Counted from the first letter of the stretch, positions 16,210-26,400 are shown. The stretch is 53,248 nt of DNA from Rhabdothermincola sp037478855 (GCA_037478855.1 JBBFLY010000012.1:1-53248); one strand, 5' to 3'. A program made the numbers and translations. The notes: generated from the sequence alone by a model not told the origin.

Positions 16210-19050
16210 GTGGACGACCGGGGGGCCAGGTCCGCAGAAACGACCCGCGATCTGTTGGACCTGCTCGGGCACCTTCCGGGACACATGCTCACCGTGGTCG
16301 ACGGCAGTGGCCGGCCCACCTACGTGACCCCGTCGGTGCGCGACGCCCTCGGCTATGAGCCGCAGGCCTTCCTCGAGCTGCTCCCGACACTCGTCCATCC
16401 CGATGACCGCGCCCACGCCCGTGAAGCCTGGATGCAAGCTCTGCGGACACCGGGGGCGAAGATCTCGGCGACCCTCCGGCTTCGTCACGCCGACGGCTCC
16501 TGGCACTGGATCGACGCGGTGGGCGTGAACGCCTTCGATCACCCGGCGGTCGGCGGCGTGGTGTGGAACTACCGGGACATCACCGAGCAGATCCAGGCGG
16601 CGGCCGCGCTGAAGAGCAGCGAGGAACGGCTCCGGCTGATGCTCGAGCACAGCTACGACGTCTGCGTCGTGCTCGACGGCGAGCTGCGGATCCAATGGGC
16701 GAACGAGGGGGCGCGGACCGTCATGGGCTATGACCCCGCTGAGGTCATCGGGGCGGACGTGCTCGACTTCGTGCATCCCGACGACCGTGACGACGCCGCC
16801 CGGAGCCTCCTCGCCGCGCTGGTCGGGTCCCCGCCACCGGAGCCGACGATCGTGCGCGCTCGTCGCGCCGACGGATCCTGGATCTGGGTGGACGTGGTGG
16901 GCGCCGATCTACGGGGAAGCTCGGCCAGCCGCGAGTTCGCGCTCTGCCTGCGCGACGTGACCCACCGTTACGAAGCGGAGCGGGAGATCCGACGCCGTGA
17001 GGAACGGTTCCGTGCTCTCGTGCAGAACGCCGCCGACGCGATCGTCGTGCTCGCAGCGGACGGCACGATCGCCGACGTGAGCGGCGACCGCGAGCTGTTC
17101 GGTCGAGCGGTCGAGGGGGTCATCGGCCACCACAGCCTCGAGTGGGTGCACCCCGACGAGCTTGCCCGGGTGATGGACGAGCTGCGCGAGGTGCTCACCA
17201 CGCCAGGAGCGAGCGTCCAGACCACCTGCCGGGTGCTCGGGGGCGATGACCGATGGCGGTGGGTGGAGGCGACGGTCACCAACATGACAGACAACGCGGC
17301 CGTGGGTGGCATCGTGGCCAACATCCGGGACATCACCGATCGGGTCGAAGCGGAGCAGGACGCCCAGCGGCTCATCCAGCTCTTCGAGGCGACCGAGGAC
17401 CAGATCGGGATCGCCGACCCCACAGGGCGTCTGGTCCTGCTCAACACCGCGGCCCGGCATCACCTCGGCCTCGACCCAGACCAGCCGCTGCCCGAGGTCG
17501 ATCTCCTGTCGTTCTTCCCCCCGTGGGAGCGTGACCGGGTCACCCACGACCTGCTCCCAGCGCTGGTCGAGCGAGGATCCTGGAGCGGAGAGATCGAGAT
17601 CCTCCAACCAGGCACGGAGCGCACGATCCCCGTGCTGGCCCAGTTCCTCGCGCATCGCAACCGGGCCGGCAGGATCGAGTACTTCAGCACCGTGCTGCGC
17701 GACATCAGCGAGCGGAAGGTCTTCGAAGCCCAGCTCGAGCACGCCGCCACCCACGATCCGCTCACCGGTCTGCCGAACCGGACGCTGCTGCTCGACCGGC
17801 TCACCATGGCACTGGCCCGAGCCCGCCGGCACCACAGTTCCCTCGCGGTGCTGTTCCTCGACCTCGATCAGTTCAAGGTCATCAACGACAGCCACGGCCA
17901 CTCGCTCGGTGACGAGCTGCTCATCGCCATCGCGCAACGGATTGCTGCGGCGCTGCACCCCGACGACACCGTGGCCCGCTTCGGCGGGGACGAGTTCGTC
18001 GTGCTCTGTGAGGACCTCCACGACGAGACCGAGGCGGTGATGATCGCGAAACGGCTGCTCGCATCCCTCGAAGGCGTCTTCGACATCGACGGCACCGAGA
18101 TCTTCGTCGGCGCCAGCATCGGGATCTCGCACCTTCGCCCCGGAGACGAGCAGGCCACGCCGGAATCGCTGCTGCGTGAGGCGGACGCCGCGATGTACCG
18201 GGCCAAGGACCGGGGCCGGGCACAGATCGCGGTGTACGACGAGACGCTCCGCTCACAGAGCCTGTGGCGGCTCGACACCGAGACCGCGCTGCGACGCGCG
18301 CTCGAACGTGACGAGCTCGTGGTGTACTTCCAGCCCATCGTCGACCTTCGCTCGGGCCGTGTCCGGGAGCTCGAGGCCCTGCTGCGCTGGAACCACCCGG
18401 ACCGGGGCCTGCTACCCCCGTCGGAGTTCATCTCCATCGCCGAGGAGACCGGCCTGATCATCCCCATCGGCGCGACGGTCCTCGAACAAGCGTGCCGGCA
18501 GCTCGCCGAGTGGCAGCGTGCGCTCCCCGACCTGCAGCCCTTGAGCGTCGCGGTGAACCTGTCGGGGCGGCAGCTCGGCGATCCGGACCTGGCGGATCAG
18601 ATCGCATCCACCATCGCCCGCACCGGCGTGCAGCCCGAGCAGATCGTGCTCGAGATGACCGAGAGCCTCCTGATGCACGACGTCGAGTTCTCCCACGAGA
18701 CGCTGGCTCGGCTCAAGGAGCTCCGGGTGCGGCTCGCCATCGACGACTTCGGCACCGGGTACTCGTCGCTCAGCTATCTCCGTGAGTTCCCGGTGGACGT
18801 GTTGAAGGTCGACCGCTCGTTCGTCGCCGGTCTGGGCACGGCGGGCGGCGATGAGGCCATCGTGGCCGCCATCATCAGCCTGGCTCACACGCTCGGGCTC
18901 GTAGCGGTCGCCGAAGGCGTGGAGACCGTCGCCCAGCTCGAGCGGCTCCGGACTCTGGGCTGCGATCTGGCGCAGGGGTTCTACCTGGCCCACCCCGCAC
19001 CGGCGGCGGAGCTCTCCGCGGTGCTCGACCGGGTTCTGGTCGCCGGCTGA
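16210..19050 (+). CDS. Sensor protein with four PAS domains, GGDEF and EAL
   Basis: A 946-residue soluble protein. Four PAS units lie at about 20-130, 135-255, 260-378 and 385-500; three end in the PAC-like RD(I/V)T or RDIS motif. The diguanylate cyclase domain (about 505-680) has an intact RFGGDEFVV near residue 591. The phosphodiesterase domain (about 690-940) has the EAL triad (720), a NLSGRQL loop, EMTESLL, DDFGTGYSSL, KVDRSF and AEGVET, so all metal and catalytic residues look present. The inhibitory RxxD site before GGDEF reads HPDD, so allosteric product control is probably lost. It should make and/or break cyclic di-GMP under cytoplasmic sensing. Start choice: GTG 16210, with GTG 16207 and TTG 16201 also in frame. 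Confidence 0.9.
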   Translation: MDDRGARSAETTRDLLDLLGHLPGHMLTVVDGSGRPTYVTPSVRDALGYEPQAFLELLPTLVHPDDRAHAREAWMQALRTPGAKISATLRLRHADGSWHWIDAVGVNAFDHPAVGGVVWNYRDITEQIQAAAALKSSEERLRLMLEHSYDVCVVLDGELRIQWANEGARTVMGYDPAEVIGADVLDFVHPDDRDDAARSLLAALVGSPPPEPTIVRARRADGSWIWVDVVGADLRGSSASREFALCLRDVTHRYEAEREIRRREERFRALVQNAADAIVVLAADGTIADVSGDRELFGRAVEGVIGHHSLEWVHPDELARVMDELREVLTTPGASVQTTCRVLGGDDRWRWVEATVTNMTDNAAVGGIVANIRDITDRVEAEQDAQRLIQLFEATEDQIGIADPTGRLVLLNTAARHHLGLDPDQPLPEVDLLSFFPPWERDRVTHDLLPALVERGSWSGEIEILQPGTERTIPVLAQFLAHRNRAGRIEYFSTVLRDISERKVFEAQLEHAATHDPLTGLPNRTLLLDRLTMALARARRHHSSLAVLFLDLDQFKVINDSHGHSLGDELLIAIAQRIAAALHPDDTVARFGGDEFVVLCEDLHDETEAVMIAKRLLASLEGVFDIDGTEIFVGASIGISHLRPGDEQATPESLLREADAAMYRAKDRGRAQIAVYDETLRSQSLWRLDTETALRRALERDELVVYFQPIVDLRSGRVRELEALLRWNHPDRGLLPPSEFISIAEETGLIIPIGATVLEQACRQLAEWQRALPDLQPLSVAVNLSGRQLGDPDLADQIASTIARTGVQPEQIVLEMTESLLMHDVEFSHETLARLKELRVRLAIDDFGTGYSSLSYLREFPVDVLKVDRSFVAGLGTAGGDEAIVAAIISLAHTLGLVAVAEGVETVAQLERLRTLGCDLAQGFYLAHPAPAAELSAVLDRVLVAG

Positions 19051-19157
19051 GCACACTGCGCACGTCGCGCCCGCGCCCCGGTGGCGGCCATCGGCTGCTG
19101 AGCGGACCGGCCTCAGGCGATCGCGAATCGCCGCGCACGGTGCTGCTCGTCCGGCCG

Positions 19158-19901
19158 TCAGCCGTGCAGGAGCATCCCGCCGTCGACCACGAGGGTCGTG
19201 CCGGTGATCCAGCTCGCGGCGTCCGAGCAGAGGAACACCGCAGCCTTCGCGATGTCAGCCGGCTCACCCAGGCGACGCATCGGCACGTGCTCGGCGATCG
19301 CGTCCTCGTTGCGCTCCCACAGCGCCCTCGCCATGTCGGTCTTGACCAGCCCGGGCGCGATCGCGTTGACGCGGACCGACGGTGCCAGCTCCGAGGCCAG
19401 GTTGCGGGTCAGGTGGAGCAGAGCGGCCTTCGTCCCGTTGTAGATCCCGATCGAGCGCTCGACGCTCATCCCACCGATCGAGGCGATGTTGAGCACCACC
19501 CCACCCCGCTGTGACATCGCCGCGTTCCACGCGTGCTGGGTCCACACCAGCGGGCCACGCCAGTTCACCTCGACCGTCTTGTCGAAGCGGGCCAGGTCGA
19601 TGCCCAGGGTGGGCCCGATGTAGGGGTTCGTCGCCGCATTGTTGACCAGGATGTCGAGCCCCCCGAAGCGCCGCACTGTCGCCTCCACGCACGCCCGGGC
19701 CTGCTCGGGATCACCTGCATGGGCGGCAAAGGTCGCGACGTCACCGGTCATACCGGCGGCCGCCTGATCCAGCGCTTCCTGCTTGCGGGAAGAGAGCATC
19801 ACCGAGGCGCCCGACGCGGCGAGCTCGGCGGCGATCGCCCGGCCGATCCCCTTCGACGCGCCCGTCACCAGCGCGGTCTTGCCGTCCAGCCTGATCTCCA
19901 C
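19158..19901 (-). CDS. Short-chain dehydrogenase/reductase (FabG-like)
   Basis: A 247-residue classical SDR. It has the cofactor loop TGASKGIGRAIA, the NNAA motif (ILVNNAATNPYIGP), the catalytic Ser in NIASIGG, the pair Tyr-x3-Lys in IYNGTKAAL, and the C-terminal PxxxAxxxxFLCSD with ITGTTLVVDGG. The Ser-Tyr-Lys triad is complete. Substrate and NAD/NADP preference cannot be named; Ser-Arg after beta-2 (LSSRKQ) favours NADPH. The GTG start at 19901 has the -10-like TACGCT six bases upstream. It is divergent from the DUF255 gene. Confidence 0.87.
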   Translation of the reverse strand: MEIRLDGKTALVTGASKGIGRAIAAELAASGASVMLSSRKQEALDQAAAGMTGDVATFAAHAGDPEQARACVEATVRRFGGLDILVNNAATNPYIGPTLGIDLARFDKTVEVNWRGPLVWTQHAWNAAMSQRGGVVLNIASIGGMSVERSIGIYNGTKAALLHLTRNLASELAPSVRVNAIAPGLVKTDMARALWERNEDAIAEHVPMRRLGEPADIAKAAVFLCSDAASWITGTTLVVDGGMLLHG

Positions 19902-19907
19902 CGACTC

Positions 19908-19927
19908 AGCGTAACCACCGGTAGCGT
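19908..19927. promoter_or_regulatory. Divergent leaderless -10 pair
   Basis: The minus-strand TACGCT (19913 to 19908) lies 6 bases before GTG 19901. The plus-strand TAGCGT (19922-19927) lies 6 bases before ATG 19934. Only 32 bases separate the two start codons. Confidence 0.6.
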
Positions 19928-19933
19928 GGCCTC

Positions 19934-21919
19934 ATGGCGAACCGCCTCGCGCAGGAGACCAGCCCGTACCTCCGTCAGCACGCGGAGAACCCCGTCGACT
20001 GGTACCCCTGGGGTGAGGAGGCGTTCGAGCGGGCCCGCGCCGAGGACAAGCCCATCCTGCTCTCGATCGGCTACTCGTCGTGCCACTGGTGCCACGTCAT
20101 GGCCCACGAGTCCTTCGAGGACTTCGGGACGGCGGCGCTCATGAACGAGCTGTTCGTCAACGTGAAGGTCGATCGCGAGGAGCGACCCGACGTCGACGCG
20201 ATCTACCTGGACGCGGTGCAGGCCATGACCGGCCAGGGCGGCTGGCCGCTGACCGTCTTCCTGACCCCTGACGGCCAACCCTTCTTCGGCGGCACCTACT
20301 TCCCTCGCGAGGCACGGGGCGGCATGATCGCCTTCACCGACCTGCTGGGCCGCATCGCCGAGGTGTGGCGCGACCGCAGAGACGACGTGGTCGGCCAGGC
20401 CGGCGAGCTCACCGAGGCGATCAGCCGTGCCGCCAGGCTGCGCCCAGCTGATGCCCTGCCCGGTCGTGACCTGCTGGAGGCCGCGCACGCCGAGCTGCGA
20501 CGCCAGTTCGACGCCACCTGGGGTGGCTTCGGCCGAGCGCCGAAGTTCCCCCAGGCCATGAACCTCGACCTCCTCCTGCGGTGCATCCGGCACGACCCCG
20601 CACCCGAGACGCTCGAGATGGTCACCACGTCGCTCGACGCGATGGCTTCGGGCGGCATCTACGACCACCTGGGCGGTGGCTTCGCGCGCTACTCGACCGA
20701 CGCGAGATGGCTCGTGCCGCACTTCGAGAAGATGCTCTACGACCAGGCGCTGCTCACCCGCGTGTACCTGCACGCGTGGCTGGTGACCGGCGAGCCGAGG
20801 TACCGCCAGGTCCTCGAGGAGACCATCGGGTACGTGCTGCGCGACCTGCGCCACCCCGACGGGGGCTTCTACTCGGCCGAGGACGCCGACTCCGAGGGCG
20901 TGGAGGGAAGGTTCTACGTCTGGACCGAGGCGGAGATCCGGGCCGTGCTCGGTGACCTGGCGGACGCCGCGATCGACTGGTGGGGGGTGACCCTGCAGGG
21001 GAACTGGGAGGGCACCAACGTCCTCTGGCGGCCCGTACGAGGCGATCTGATCCGCCCCGAGCCCGTCGAGGAAGCTCGCCGCCGGCTCTTCGAGCACCGC
21101 TGCACCCGGGTCAGGCCGCAGCTCGACGACAAGGTGCTCACCGAGTGGAACGCGCTGATGCTGGCGTCGCTCGCGGAGGCCGCGTCCGCCACCGGCGACG
21201 AGCGGTGGCTGGCCGCCGCGGTGGCGAACGCGGAGTTCCTCCTCGAGCACCTGCGTCGTGACGACGGCCGCTGGATGCGCTCCTGGCAGGCACAAGGCGG
21301 GGCCCGCCACCTGGGGTTCGCCGCCGACTACGGCGCGCTGCTCGAGGCGTTCGTGCGGCTGGCGGAGGCGACGGGCCGAGCCCGCTGGCTGCAGGAGGCC
21401 CGGCTGGTCGCGGACGCGCTGGTCGAGCTGTTCTGGGACGACGAGAACGGAGGCGTGTTCACCACCGGCCACGACGCTGAGCAGCTGGTGACCCGGCCGA
21501 AGGATCTCATGGACAATGCCACACCGAGCGCCAACAGCCTCGCGGCCAACGGGCTGGCGCGCCTCGCGGCCCTCACCGGCGAGCGGCGCTACCAGGATCG
21601 GGCCGAGGCGATCCTACGTCTGCTGGGCGGGTTGGCCGAGCGGCACCCCAGCGCGTTCGGTCACCTGCTCGCGGCGGTCGACCTGCTCGTTACCGGACCG
21701 ACGGAGATCGTCGTCGTCGGCGACCGGCCCGACCTGGTCCGCGTGGTGACCTCACGGTTCCTCCCCGACGTGGTGCTCGCGTGGGGCGAGCCTTACGACT
21801 CACCGCTGTGGGAGGGCCGCACCGGCGGCGACGGGGACGGTCGGGCCTACGTGTGTCGCGACTTCGCCTGCCGGGCGCCCGTCTCCTCGCCCGAGGAGCT
21901 CGTCGCCGAGGTGTCGTGA
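19934..21919 (+). CDS. DUF255 thioredoxin-fold protein (YyaL/SSP411 family)
   Basis: A 661-residue protein. Residues 1-170 form the DUF255 thioredoxin-like domain: MANRLAQETSPYLRQHAENP at the start, and a CxxC-type pair in SSCHWCHVM (Cys50, Cys53). The rest is an alpha/alpha-toroid like that of glycosidases and epimerases (YDHLGGGFARYSTD, PHFEKMLYDQALL, FYSAEDADSEG, EWNALMLASLAEA). The family is widespread, but its biochemical role is not established. The length is typical. The start is fixed by the conserved N-terminus and by the -10-like TAGCGT six bases upstream. Its TGA stop lies inside the first copy of a short direct repeat. Confidence 0.88.
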   Translation: MANRLAQETSPYLRQHAENPVDWYPWGEEAFERARAEDKPILLSIGYSSCHWCHVMAHESFEDFGTAALMNELFVNVKVDREERPDVDAIYLDAVQAMTGQGGWPLTVFLTPDGQPFFGGTYFPREARGGMIAFTDLLGRIAEVWRDRRDDVVGQAGELTEAISRAARLRPADALPGRDLLEAAHAELRRQFDATWGGFGRAPKFPQAMNLDLLLRCIRHDPAPETLEMVTTSLDAMASGGIYDHLGGGFARYSTDARWLVPHFEKMLYDQALLTRVYLHAWLVTGEPRYRQVLEETIGYVLRDLRHPDGGFYSAEDADSEGVEGRFYVWTEAEIRAVLGDLADAAIDWWGVTLQGNWEGTNVLWRPVRGDLIRPEPVEEARRRLFEHRCTRVRPQLDDKVLTEWNALMLASLAEAASATGDERWLAAAVANAEFLLEHLRRDDGRWMRSWQAQGGARHLGFAADYGALLEAFVRLAEATGRARWLQEARLVADALVELFWDDENGGVFTTGHDAEQLVTRPKDLMDNATPSANSLAANGLARLAALTGERRYQDRAEAILRLLGGLAERHPSAFGHLLAAVDLLVTGPTEIVVVGDRPDLVRVVTSRFLPDVVLAWGEPYDSPLWEGRTGGDGDGRAYVCRDFACRAPVSSPEELVAEVS

Positions 21920-21967
21920 GCCAAACCCACGGCCCCTGTGAATGAGCCAGACCCACGACCCCGTGAA
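21917..21967 (+). repeat. Two-copy direct repeat at the end of the DUF255 gene
   Basis: Two ~25-base units, each starting TGAGCCA and ending GTGAA, lie head to tail. The first spans 21917-21942 and includes the stop codon; the second spans 21943-21967. They differ at a few positions, and part of a third copy may follow. Confidence 0.7.
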
Positions 21968-21980
21968 CCGGTCAGGCCCA

Positions 21981-21997
21981 CGGTCGGAAACCGACCG
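21981..21997 (+). terminator. Possible bidirectional terminator hairpin
   Basis: CGGTCGG-AAA-CCGACCG is a perfect 7-bp stem with a 3-base loop, placed between the 3' ends of convergent genes (stops at 21919 and 22123). No T tract follows on either strand, which is common for actinobacterial hairpins, so the role is not certain. Confidence 0.45.
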
Positions 21998-22013
21998 GCT
22001 GGCTGACAGGTTC

Positions 22014-22108
22014 GGGAGGGGGCCCGGCCGGGAGGGGCCCCGGCCGGGAGGGGGCCCCGACCGGGAGACGAACCGGGCCGGGAGACGAACCGGGCCGGGA
22101 GACGAACC
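22014..22108. repeat. GC-rich tandem minisatellite
   Basis: There are about six head-to-tail units of 16-17 bp, each starting GGGAG. Units 1-3 are of the form GGGAGGGG(G)CCC(C)G(G/A)CC. Units 4-6 are GGGAGACGAACCGGGCC, the last truncated. The last three copies (from 22061, 22078 and 22095) are identical over the 15 bases CCGGGAGACGAACCG, so this end looks recently expanded. It lies between convergent genes; I see no coding in 21920-22122. Confidence 0.85.
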
Positions 22109-22122
22109 GTTCTGCGTGGCGA

Positions 22123-22740
22123 TCACCAGCTGCCGCGATGGAGCACCTCGCCGAGTGAGCGGCGACCCCGGCTGATCGACCGGCTCGACGGATGCGGTGC
22201 CGGGTAGCCGAGCGCGATCGTGCCGATCGGACGGAGCTGCTCCGGGATCCGCAGGGCGCGCAAGACGGCCGATTCGTGCTCGAACATGCCGAAGAACAGC
22301 GCGCCGAGCCCCTCATCGACGGCCGCCAGCAGGATCGACATAGCGAGGAACGACGTGTCGACCAGCCAGTACGGCACAGGCCAGCGGTCGATCGCTTCAC
22401 CCAGGCCGCTTCGCGCCTTGTCCGGCTCGGCGTAGCGCCGCAGGTACGCCTGCGGGTCCGCGAGCGGAATCACCAGCACCGGGGCCTGCAGCAGACCCGG
22501 CCAGGCGAACGTCGCCCGACGCTCGGGCGGGAGGCAGACGTCCCAGTAGCGACCGGTCTGCTCCGGCCCTTCGAGCAGCACCAGCTCCCAACCCTGGGTG
22601 AACCCGGCTGACGGCGCGTGCAACCCCGCCTCGAGAACCCGCTCCAGCACCTCCCAGGGCACCGGCCGGGGCTCGAAGGCGCGCACCATCCGCCGTTGGC
22701 GGATCACGTCACGCAGCTCCATGGTCGACGCCGGGGCCAC
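22123..22740 (-). CDS. Nitroreductase-family flavoprotein
   Basis: A 205-residue protein of the nitroreductase fold. It begins with ELRDVIRQRRMVRAFEPRPVP, the FMN-phosphate-binding arginine segment, continues with AGLHAPSAGFTQGWEL, and has EGLGALFFGMFEHE and IALGYPAPHPSSRS near the C-terminus, where FMN and the dimer partner bind. Members reduce quinones, nitro compounds or other electrophiles, or act in F420 or flavin metabolism; the substrate is not predictable. Start: GTG 22740, with ATG 22722 as alternative. It follows the uncharacterised gene at 22753 by 12 bases, so both are probably in one operon. Confidence 0.83.
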   Translation of the reverse strand: MAPASTMELRDVIRQRRMVRAFEPRPVPWEVLERVLEAGLHAPSAGFTQGWELVLLEGPEQTGRYWDVCLPPERRATFAWPGLLQAPVLVIPLADPQAYLRRYAEPDKARSGLGEAIDRWPVPYWLVDTSFLAMSILLAAVDEGLGALFFGMFEHESAVLRALRIPEQLRPIGTIALGYPAPHPSSRSISRGRRSLGEVLHRGSW

Positions 22741-22752
22741 GCCCCCGGGCGG

Positions 22753-23421
22753 TCAGGCCAGCTTGGCCAGGAACTCGGCCATCGCCCAGCCGAAGGCGAT
22801 CAGCGAGTCGCCCCGCTCGGCGTCGAGCTTCTCGGTCAGCGCCACGACGGCCGGATCGAGCTGCTCCGGCTTGAGGCTCTCGTGATCGAGCACGAGCGGG
22901 AAGGTGTTGTCACCCGCCACCACGAAGTCACGGTCGTTGTAGCTGCCGTTGTCGATCCCGAAGCGCTTGGCCAGTCGGCGTCCCCAGGCACGCTCCTCCC
23001 CGGTCGCCTTGTGATCCGGCCTCGGGATGACGTCGTTCAGGTTCTTGAAGGCCTCGAACCCACCGGCGTTGGTGAACCTGGTACCGATCAGCACATCCTC
23101 GTCGGGGAAGGCCAGCACCGCGCGCCGGTAGAGGTCGGTCATCACCGCACGCAGCACCGCGTCCCGCTTGCTGGTGCGCTTGATCGACGCCAGGCCGATC
23201 AGCACCGCTGGTGTCCCCCCGATGCGCTCGAGCGTCGAGAACGCGAACCCCTTCAACGAGCTGCCGTCACGGACCAGCGTGACCAGCACCCAGGCCTCGG
23301 CCTGCTTCGACAGCAGCCCCACCTCGAATCGGCTCGGCCCCTCGGCACACAAGTCCGCCATCTCGGACAGCTCGGAATCGCTCAGCGCCGTGCAGTCCTT
23401 GGTCGTCGCTTGGATTGCCAC
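22753..23421 (-). CDS. Uncharacterised protein, possibly GNAT-like
   Basis: A 222-residue soluble protein that I cannot assign firmly. The middle part (WVLVTLVRDGSSLKGFAFST, then VLIGLASIKRTSKRDAVLRAVMTDLYRRAV) alternates strands and helices in the way of an acetyltransferase fold. No clear acetyl-CoA Q/RxxGxG/A loop is visible, so this is only a suggestion. A highly polar region (PRPDHKATGEERAWGRRLAKRFG) and an acidic C-terminal helix follow. The GTG start at 23421 has the -10-like GACTAT six bases upstream. It is upstream of the nitroreductase and probably co-transcribed with it. Confidence 0.6.
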   Translation of the reverse strand: MAIQATTKDCTALSDSELSEMADLCAEGPSRFEVGLLSKQAEAWVLVTLVRDGSSLKGFAFSTLERIGGTPAVLIGLASIKRTSKRDAVLRAVMTDLYRRAVLAFPDEDVLIGTRFTNAGGFEAFKNLNDVIPRPDHKATGEERAWGRRLAKRFGIDNGSYNDRDFVVAGDNTFPLVLDHESLKPEQLDPAVVALTEKLDAERGDSLIAFGWAMAEFLAKLA

Positions 23422-23467
23422 GGCTCTATAGTCCAGCGGTCGGAGCCGCCAGGCGCAACTCGGCCCG

Positions 23468-26400
23468 TCAGGCCAGCACGGCGTCAGGCCCGAGAAGCAC
23501 CCGAAGCTCGCCGAGCAGCCCGTTCGAGGCGTCGACGCAGAACTCGTCGGGCAGACGCAGCACCTGGCGGTCGCCGAGGTGCAGGAACACCTGCGACGAC
23601 CCCTGATGCTCGGTCAGGAGCCCCTTGAGGTCTCTCAGCAGGCGCTCGCTCATGGCGTTCGGGGAGAGCATGATGCGCACCGGCGGAGCACCGTCGAGGA
23701 CCGGCTCGAAGGCCTCGATCTCGACCGCGACGAGCTTGGGTTGATCGTCACGGGTGTCGACCCTCCCCTTCACGATCACCACGGCGTCGTCCTCGAGCAC
23801 GTGGCCGTACTGCTGCATGGTCTTGGGGAACACCATGCACTCGACGGTGCTGTGGAGGTCCTCGAGCACGAATACCGCCATGAGGTCGCCACGCTTCGTC
23901 CACTTCCGCTGCAGCGCGGTGACGAGGCCGCCCACGACACGCACCGTCCCGTCCGCCAGGTCCTCGAGCTCAGCCAGGGTGCACTCGGTACGGCGACGCA
24001 GCGCGGTCTCGGCACCCATCAGCGGGTGATCGCTCACGTAGAGCCCGAGCATCTCCTTCTCGAGAGCCAGTCGGGTGCGCTTGTCGAACTCCACGTCGGG
24101 GATCTCGATGCGGGCGTCGTCGAAGCTCTCGTCGGCACCGCCGAGCGTGGCGAAGAGCTCGAACTGCCCTTCGGCCTCCTTGCGCCGACGGGCCAGCGTG
24201 CGCTCGATGATCTGGTCGTAGACCTGGATCAGCCCCTGGCGGGGATGCCCGAGGGAATCGAAGGCACCAGCCTTGATCAACGACTCGACGGCCCGCTTGT
24301 TGAGCACGCTGGAATCGACCCGCTCGCAGAAGTCGTAGAAGTCCCGGAACGGTCCGTTGGCCTCGCGCTCCTCGATGATGAGCTTCACCAGCCCCTCGCC
24401 GACGTTGCGGACCGCTGACAGCCCGAAGGGGATCGAGCCCTTGCCGGTCTCGGGGTCAATGACCGCGACGAAGTCGCTCTCGGAGACGTTGATGTCCGGG
24501 ACGAGCACCGGGATGTTCATCAGCCGGCACTCGTTGAGATAGATCGCCGCCTTCTCCAGGCTGGTCTTCACGCTGGTGAGCAGACAGGCGAGGTACTCCA
24601 CGGGGTAGTTCGCCTTGAGGTAGGCGGTCTGGTACGCGACGTAGCCGTAGCCGTAGGAGTGCGACTTGTTGAACGCGTAGTCGGCGAACGGTTCGATGAT
24701 GTCAAACCACGCCTTGCCCAGGGCTTCTCCGTAGCCCTGCTCGACGCAGCCGGCGATGAACTTCTCGCGCTCCTTCGCGATCAGCTCCCGAACCTTCTTG
24801 CCACAGGCCTTGCGGAGGTTGTCGGCGTCCGCCAGCGAGTAGCCGGCGAAGCGCTGGGCGATCCGCATCACCGACTCCTGGTAGATCATCAGGCCGTACG
24901 TGTCGGCGAGGATCTCCTCCGCGTCGGGGTGCAGGTACTCGATCGGCTTCCGGCCGTTCTTGCGATCCGCGTAGTCGATGTGCATGTTCGCCGCCATCGG
25001 ACCCGGCCGGTACAGGGCGACGAGGGCCGCGATGTCCTCGAAGCAGTCCGGGGCCAGCGCCCGCATGAGGGCGCGCATCGGTCCACCCTCCAGCTGGAAC
25101 ACCCCGATCGAGTCGCCCCGCTTGAGCAGCTCGAAGGTCGCCTCGTCGTCGAGTGGCACGTTGTCGATGTCGACGTCGATGCCCCGCGTCCGCCGGATCA
25201 TCTCGACCGTGTCGGTGATGACGTCGAGGTTGCGCAGGCCAAGGAAGTCCATCTTGAGCAGGCCCAGCTCCTCGACCCCGTGCATCTCGTACTGGGTGAC
25301 GACCGGGGCGTCCTCAGGGTCCTGACCGGCTTCGGGCTTGCGCTGGATGGGGAGGTACTCGGTGAGCGGCTCCTTGGTGATCACCACCGCGGCGGCGTGT
25401 ATGCCATCCTGACGCCGCAGACCTTCGAGCCCGCGGGCGACGTCGATGACCCGCCGGGCATCGGGGTCATTGGCGTACATCTCACGCAGCTCAGCGGCCA
25501 TCTTGTAGCCGTCCTCGTACTTGGGGTGCGGCTCGAGGCAGGCGTACAGCGGCGTGTCCCGACCCATCACCAGCGGGGGCATCGCCTTGGCCACCTTGTC
25601 ACCCACCGCGTAGGGGTAGCCGAGCACCCGGGCGGCGTCACGCACCGCGGCCCGGGCCTTGATGGTGGAGAAGGTGACGATCTGCGCGACGTGATCGCGT
25701 CCGTACCGCTCGGCCGCGTATCGGATCATCTCGTCCCGGTAGCGGGAATCGAAGTCCATGTCGATGTCCGGCATCGAGATGCGCGACGGGTTGAGGAAGC
25801 GTTCGAAGAGCAGGTCGTAGCGGATGGGGTCGAGGTCAGTGATGCGCAGGCAGTAGGCGACCGCGCAGCCCGCCGCGCTCCCCCGACCCGGGCCGACCCG
25901 GATCCCGCGCTCCCTCGCGAAGCGGATCAGGTCCCACACGATCAGGAAGTACGAGCTGAACCCCATGTCCGCGATGACCGACAGCTCGTAGGCAAGGCGC
26001 TCGACGATGTGATCGGGAACCGGGTCTCCCCAGCGCTCCCGCGCCCCGGCGAAGGTCAGGTGCTCGAGGTAGGCACGGTCATCGACGAAGCCTTCGGGCA
26101 GCGGGAAGTCGGGGAGCTGCGGCTTGCCGAACTGGATCTCGACGTTGCAGCGCTCGGCGATCCACAGCGTGTTGTCGCACGCCTCCGGCAGCTGCGCGAA
26201 CAGGTGGCGCATCTCCGCTGCGGTCTTGAGGTAGTGCTGGTCGCCGTGGAACTTGAACCGGTCGGGGTCGCTCATGCGCGAACCGGTCTGGACGCAGAGC
26301 AGCGCGTCGTGGGCGACCGCGTCGTGCTGGTGGGTGTAGTGGCTGTCGTTCGTCGCGAGCACCGGCGCGTGCAGCTTCCGAGCGATCTCGAGCAGCTTCG

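Noticed and set aside
22014..22108. Repeat block as a CRISPR array or attachment site
   Set aside because: Units are directly adjacent with no unique spacers, and no integrase, cas or phage genes are nearby.
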